Shown here piece after piece: positions 4,987-6,904 of a stretch of DNA of 6,904 nucleotides. A program made the translations under genes and the position numbers. Origin of the DNA: Akkermansiaceae bacterium. GTDB lineage: Bacteria; Verrucomicrobiota; Verrucomicrobiia; Verrucomicrobiales; Akkermansiaceae. Where the stretch lies: NCBI GenBank assembly GCA_023301645.1, contig JALZUH010000166.1, forward strand, positions 1 to 6,904, written 5' to 3'. The notes under the pieces were generated by a model, which saw nothing but the letters and a program-made list of their open reading frames with translations, was not told the origin of the DNA and ran no database searches. The stretch's first letter is position 1; every line of letters begins with the position of its first letter.

Positions 4987-6636
4987 TTAGAATTTGCGGA
5001 GCTCTGAGGGGGTGGCGTGGAGCTCGTCTTTCTGAGGGTAGTCGAGGGTGTAATGGATGCCGCGTGATTCTTTTCTTCGCTTGGCACAGTCGACGATGAT
5101 GGAGGCTGTGGTGACGAGGTTGCGCAGCTCTAGAATGTCTGAGGTGACGCGGTGACCCCAGTAGAAGCTGCGGACTTCGCGCTGGAGATTACTGAGGCGG
5201 CTGGCGGCTCGGTCGAGGCGGTTGGTGGTGCGGACGATGGAGACGTAGTCCCACATGAGGCGGCGTATTTCATCCCAGTTATGGTAGATGACGACTTGCT
5301 CATCCGGTGGGGCGGTGTCGCCGTATTCCCATGCTGGGATTTCTGGGGCGGTGGGGGCTTCTCGATTGAGGGGGTGAGCTTGGATGATGTTTTCGTAGGC
5401 TCTGCGGGCGATTACGTGTCCTTCTAGGAGGGAGTTAGATGCTAGTCGATTAGCTCCGTGGAGTCCGGTGCAGGCTACTTCTCCTATGGCGTAGAGGCCA
5501 CGTATGTCTGTCTGGCCGTGGGTGTCTGTGACTACACCTCCGCACTGGTAGTGGGCTGCGGGGACGACGGGGATGGGGTGCTTTTCGCAGTCGTGGCCGT
5601 AGGCGAGGAGGGTTTGGTAAATGTAGGGAAAGCGCTCTTTCATGAAGCCTTTTGGCTTATGGGTGACGTCGAGGTAGACGCACTGGGCTCCTGTTTTTTT
5701 GATCTCGTGGTCGATGGCTCTGGCGACGATGTCTCGCGGGGCGAGGGATTTACGGTCGTCGTATTTGTCCATGAATTCTCGGCCTGCTTGGTCTCGTAGG
5801 ATGCCTCCTTCGCCGCGCACGGCTTCTGATACGAGGAAGGATCGCGCTTCGGCTCCTGTAGCGGCGGGGTTGAAGAAGCAGGTGGGGTGGAACTGGACAA
5901 ATTCCATATTAGACACCGTAGCACGCGCACGCCATGCCATGGCTACGCCATCTCCAGTGGAGCTGTCTGGATTGGTGGTGTAGAGGTAGACTTTACCACA
6001 TCCGCCGGTGGCGAGGATGACTCGGTCGGAGCGGAAGGTGTGGACTTGGGCCTTCTGCTCGTCGAGGACGTAAGCACCTAGGACTCGGTCTTGGGCTGCC
6101 ATGCCGAGCTTACCGGTGGTGATGAGATCAATGGCGAAGTGGTCTTCGAGTAGGGTGATCGATGGGTGTTGTTGGGCTTTTTGGAGGAGGGACTCGGCGA
6201 TTTCTTTACCCGTGGTGTCTTTGGCATGTAGGATGCGGCGGTGGCTGTGTCCGCCTTCTTTCCCGAGGGAGAAGGGTGCGGGGGTATTGCTGTCGTGAGA
6301 CTGCTGATCTGCACTGCTGTCTTTGTCGAAGTCGACGCCTGAGTCGATGAGCTCCTGTAGGGTCTGAGCTCCTTCTGAGAGGATGATACGGACGGCTTCT
6401 TCATCACAGAGGCCTGCTCCTGCGTCGAGGGTGTCTGCAACGTGGCTTTCGATGTTATCACCTTGTGCTCGCAAACCTTCTGGGAGGACTCCTGCGATGC
6501 CGCCTTGTGCCCATGCGGTGTTCGACTCCATGGCTTTGCCCTTGGTGATGATGGCGACTGTGCCGTGCTTGGCGGCTTTCAGTGCGAAGGAGAGGCCTGC
6601 AATACCACAGCCTATAACGAGGAAGTCACTATTCAT
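4987..6636 (-). CDS. nadB: L-aspartate oxidase
   Basis: FAD enzyme that oxidises L-aspartate to iminoaspartate in the cytoplasm; quinolinate synthase (NadA) then makes quinolinate for NAD synthesis. The 549 residues match the family length (about 540 in E. coli). Motifs: the Rossmann FAD-binding GCGIAG (9-14); SNTAWAQGGIAG (38-49); KEGGHSHRRILHAKD (126-140), where E127 matches the aspartate-discriminating Glu121 of E. coli; FVQFHPT with H250; LAPRD with R301, the catalytic arginine; PAAHYQCGG with H362; and GANRLASNSLLEG with R397. A helical C-terminal domain follows from about 450. Glu127 argues for aspartate oxidase over the related succinate dehydrogenase or fumarate reductase subunits. 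nadA and nadC are not nearby. The ATG has no Shine-Dalgarno sequence and sits directly downstream of a possible -10 box. It is the first gene of a probable operon with the DPBB and YceI genes. Confidence 0.96.
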   Translation of the reverse strand: MNSDFLVIGCGIAGLSFALKAAKHGTVAIITKGKAMESNTAWAQGGIAGVLPEGLRAQGDNIESHVADTLDAGAGLCDEEAVRIILSEGAQTLQELIDSGVDFDKDSSADQQSHDSNTPAPFSLGKEGGHSHRRILHAKDTTGKEIAESLLQKAQQHPSITLLEDHFAIDLITTGKLGMAAQDRVLGAYVLDEQKAQVHTFRSDRVILATGGCGKVYLYTTNPDSSTGDGVAMAWRARATVSNMEFVQFHPTCFFNPAATGAEARSFLVSEAVRGEGGILRDQAGREFMDKYDDRKSLAPRDIVARAIDHEIKKTGAQCVYLDVTHKPKGFMKERFPYIYQTLLAYGHDCEKHPIPVVPAAHYQCGGVVTDTHGQTDIRGLYAIGEVACTGLHGANRLASNSLLEGHVIARRAYENIIQAHPLNREAPTAPEIPAWEYGDTAPPDEQVVIYHNWDEIRRLMWDYVSIVRTTNRLDRAASRLSNLQREVRSFYWGHRVTSDILELRNLVTTASIIVDCAKRRKESRGIHYTLDYPQKDELHATPSELRKF

Positions 6637-6642
6637 GAGGTG

Positions 6643-6673
6643 TTTATACTAAGCTATTCTTATACCTTGTCCA
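6643..6673 (-). promoter_or_regulatory. Candidate nadB promoter giving a near-leaderless mRNA
   Basis: Minus strand: a -35-like TGGACA (6668-6673, five of six matches) lies 19 bases upstream of TATAAA (6643-6648, five of six) and 16 bases upstream of the overlapping TAGTAT (6646-6651, four of six). Six bases separate TATAAA from the nadB ATG (6636), so transcription would start at or within about three bases of the A of ATG, depending on which -10 box is used. This fits the lack of a Shine-Dalgarno sequence. The 19-base spacing is long, so the pair TGGACA/TAGTAT may be the real one. Confidence 0.4.
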
Positions 6674-6762
6674 GCATGAGTATAGTAGCTTTGGTCTCTG
6701 GTGTGAGTGGTGTATTGGTGCAGACTAGATGGTAGACGGTGAGTAGGGTTGCGGAAATCTTG

Positions 6763-6772
6763 CCTTGCAAGG
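6763..6772. repeat. Perfect 10-bp palindrome CCTTGCAAGG
   Basis: A perfect dyad CCTTGCAAGG sits in the divergent region between nadB and the gene at 6843. Its symmetry suits a dimeric regulator, but a single 10-bp palindrome in 200 bases could be chance. It lies about 127 bases from the nadB start and 71 bases from the next gene. Confidence 0.35.
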
Positions 6773-6776
6773 GTGC

Positions 6777-6810
6777 TTAGGAAAGCTTAAATATCGGTCA
6801 GCTTTTCTAA
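6777..6810. other. 11-bp inverted repeat upstream of the gene at 6843
   Basis: TTAGGAAAGCT (6777-6787) pairs with AGCTTTTCTAA (6800-6810) across a 12-base loop: ten Watson-Crick pairs and one G-U pair (6781-6806) on the plus-strand RNA. No T-run follows on either strand, so it is not a standard intrinsic terminator. It could be an operator or a leader hairpin for the downstream gene, which begins 32 bases later. The rest of 6637-6842 holds no gene that I can support. Confidence 0.5.
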
Positions 6811-6842
6811 ACATAACATTTTAGAGCAAGATTATTTCCACT

Positions 6843-6904
6843 ATGGATGAGACTGATAACACCCCTGAAAAACCTGAAGACGAGTCAATGGATTCGCCTG
6901 TAGA
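6843..6904 (+). CDS. Start of an acidic protein, cut by window edge
   Basis: An open frame starts with ATG at 6843 and runs off the window after 20 full codons. The visible residues (MDETDNTPEKPEDESMDSPV) are strongly acidic and rich in Pro, Ser and Thr, as in disordered N-terminal tails. It is divergent from nadB and has an A+T-rich upstream region without a Shine-Dalgarno sequence, like the other genes here. The family cannot be identified from this much. A chance open frame is possible, but position and composition favour a real gene. Confidence 0.6.
   Translation, partial: MDETDNTPEKPEDESMDSPV

Noticed and set aside
5458..5799. Plus-strand 113-codon frame opposite nadB
   Set aside because: It is antisense to clearly conserved nadB sequence and is explained by strand composition.

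Overview
The window looks like ordinary bacterial chromosome. It has about 53% G+C in four sampled 60-base lines, dense genes and short intergenic gaps. Gene content (a lipid-anchored YceI protein, an unusual secreted DPBB-like protein, nadB) and almost no Shine-Dalgarno sequences suggest a Gram-negative, possibly of the Verrucomicrobiota/Planctomycetota/Bacteroidota side of the tree. No taxonomic marker gene is present, so this placement is a guess. A selenocysteine tRNA at the left edge indicates that the organism decodes UGA as selenocysteine.

Layout: (1) Bases 1-48 are the 5' half of a selenocysteine tRNA (selC) on the minus strand, cut by the window edge, with its own promoter at 66-93. 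(2) Bases 49-272 are a divergent control region between selC and the operon on the plus strand. (3) Bases 273-3524 hold a three-gene operon on the plus strand for a 2-oxo acid dehydrogenase complex: E1 alpha, E1 beta and the E2 acyltransferase. No E3 (dihydrolipoamide dehydrogenase) gene is present. Sequence hallmarks of both E1 subunits resemble the branched-chain 2-oxo acid dehydrogenase type more than classical pyruvate dehydrogenase, but the substrate is not settled. (4) Bases 3516-6636 hold three genes on the minus strand, read from right to left: nadB (L-aspartate oxidase), a secreted protein with RlpA/expansin-like DPBB motifs, and a YceI-family lipoprotein. They are probably one operon. 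The YceI gene and the E2 gene converge and overlap by 9 bases. (5) Bases 6637-6842 are a second divergent control region, with a near-leaderless nadB promoter, a 10-bp palindrome and an 11-bp stem-loop. (6) From 6843 an acidic protein begins on the plus strand and runs off the window.

The E1 and E2 proteins would form the decarboxylating and acyl-transferring core of one complex, feeding acyl-CoA into central metabolism with an E3 encoded elsewhere. NadB makes iminoaspartate for NAD synthesis; no functional link with its two envelope-protein neighbours is evident. I did not find a new defence or mobile system here. The observations most worth following are the selenocysteine tRNA and its odd D-arm and leader, the near absence of Shine-Dalgarno sequences, and a strong G+T bias of the plus strand that does not depend on gene direction.
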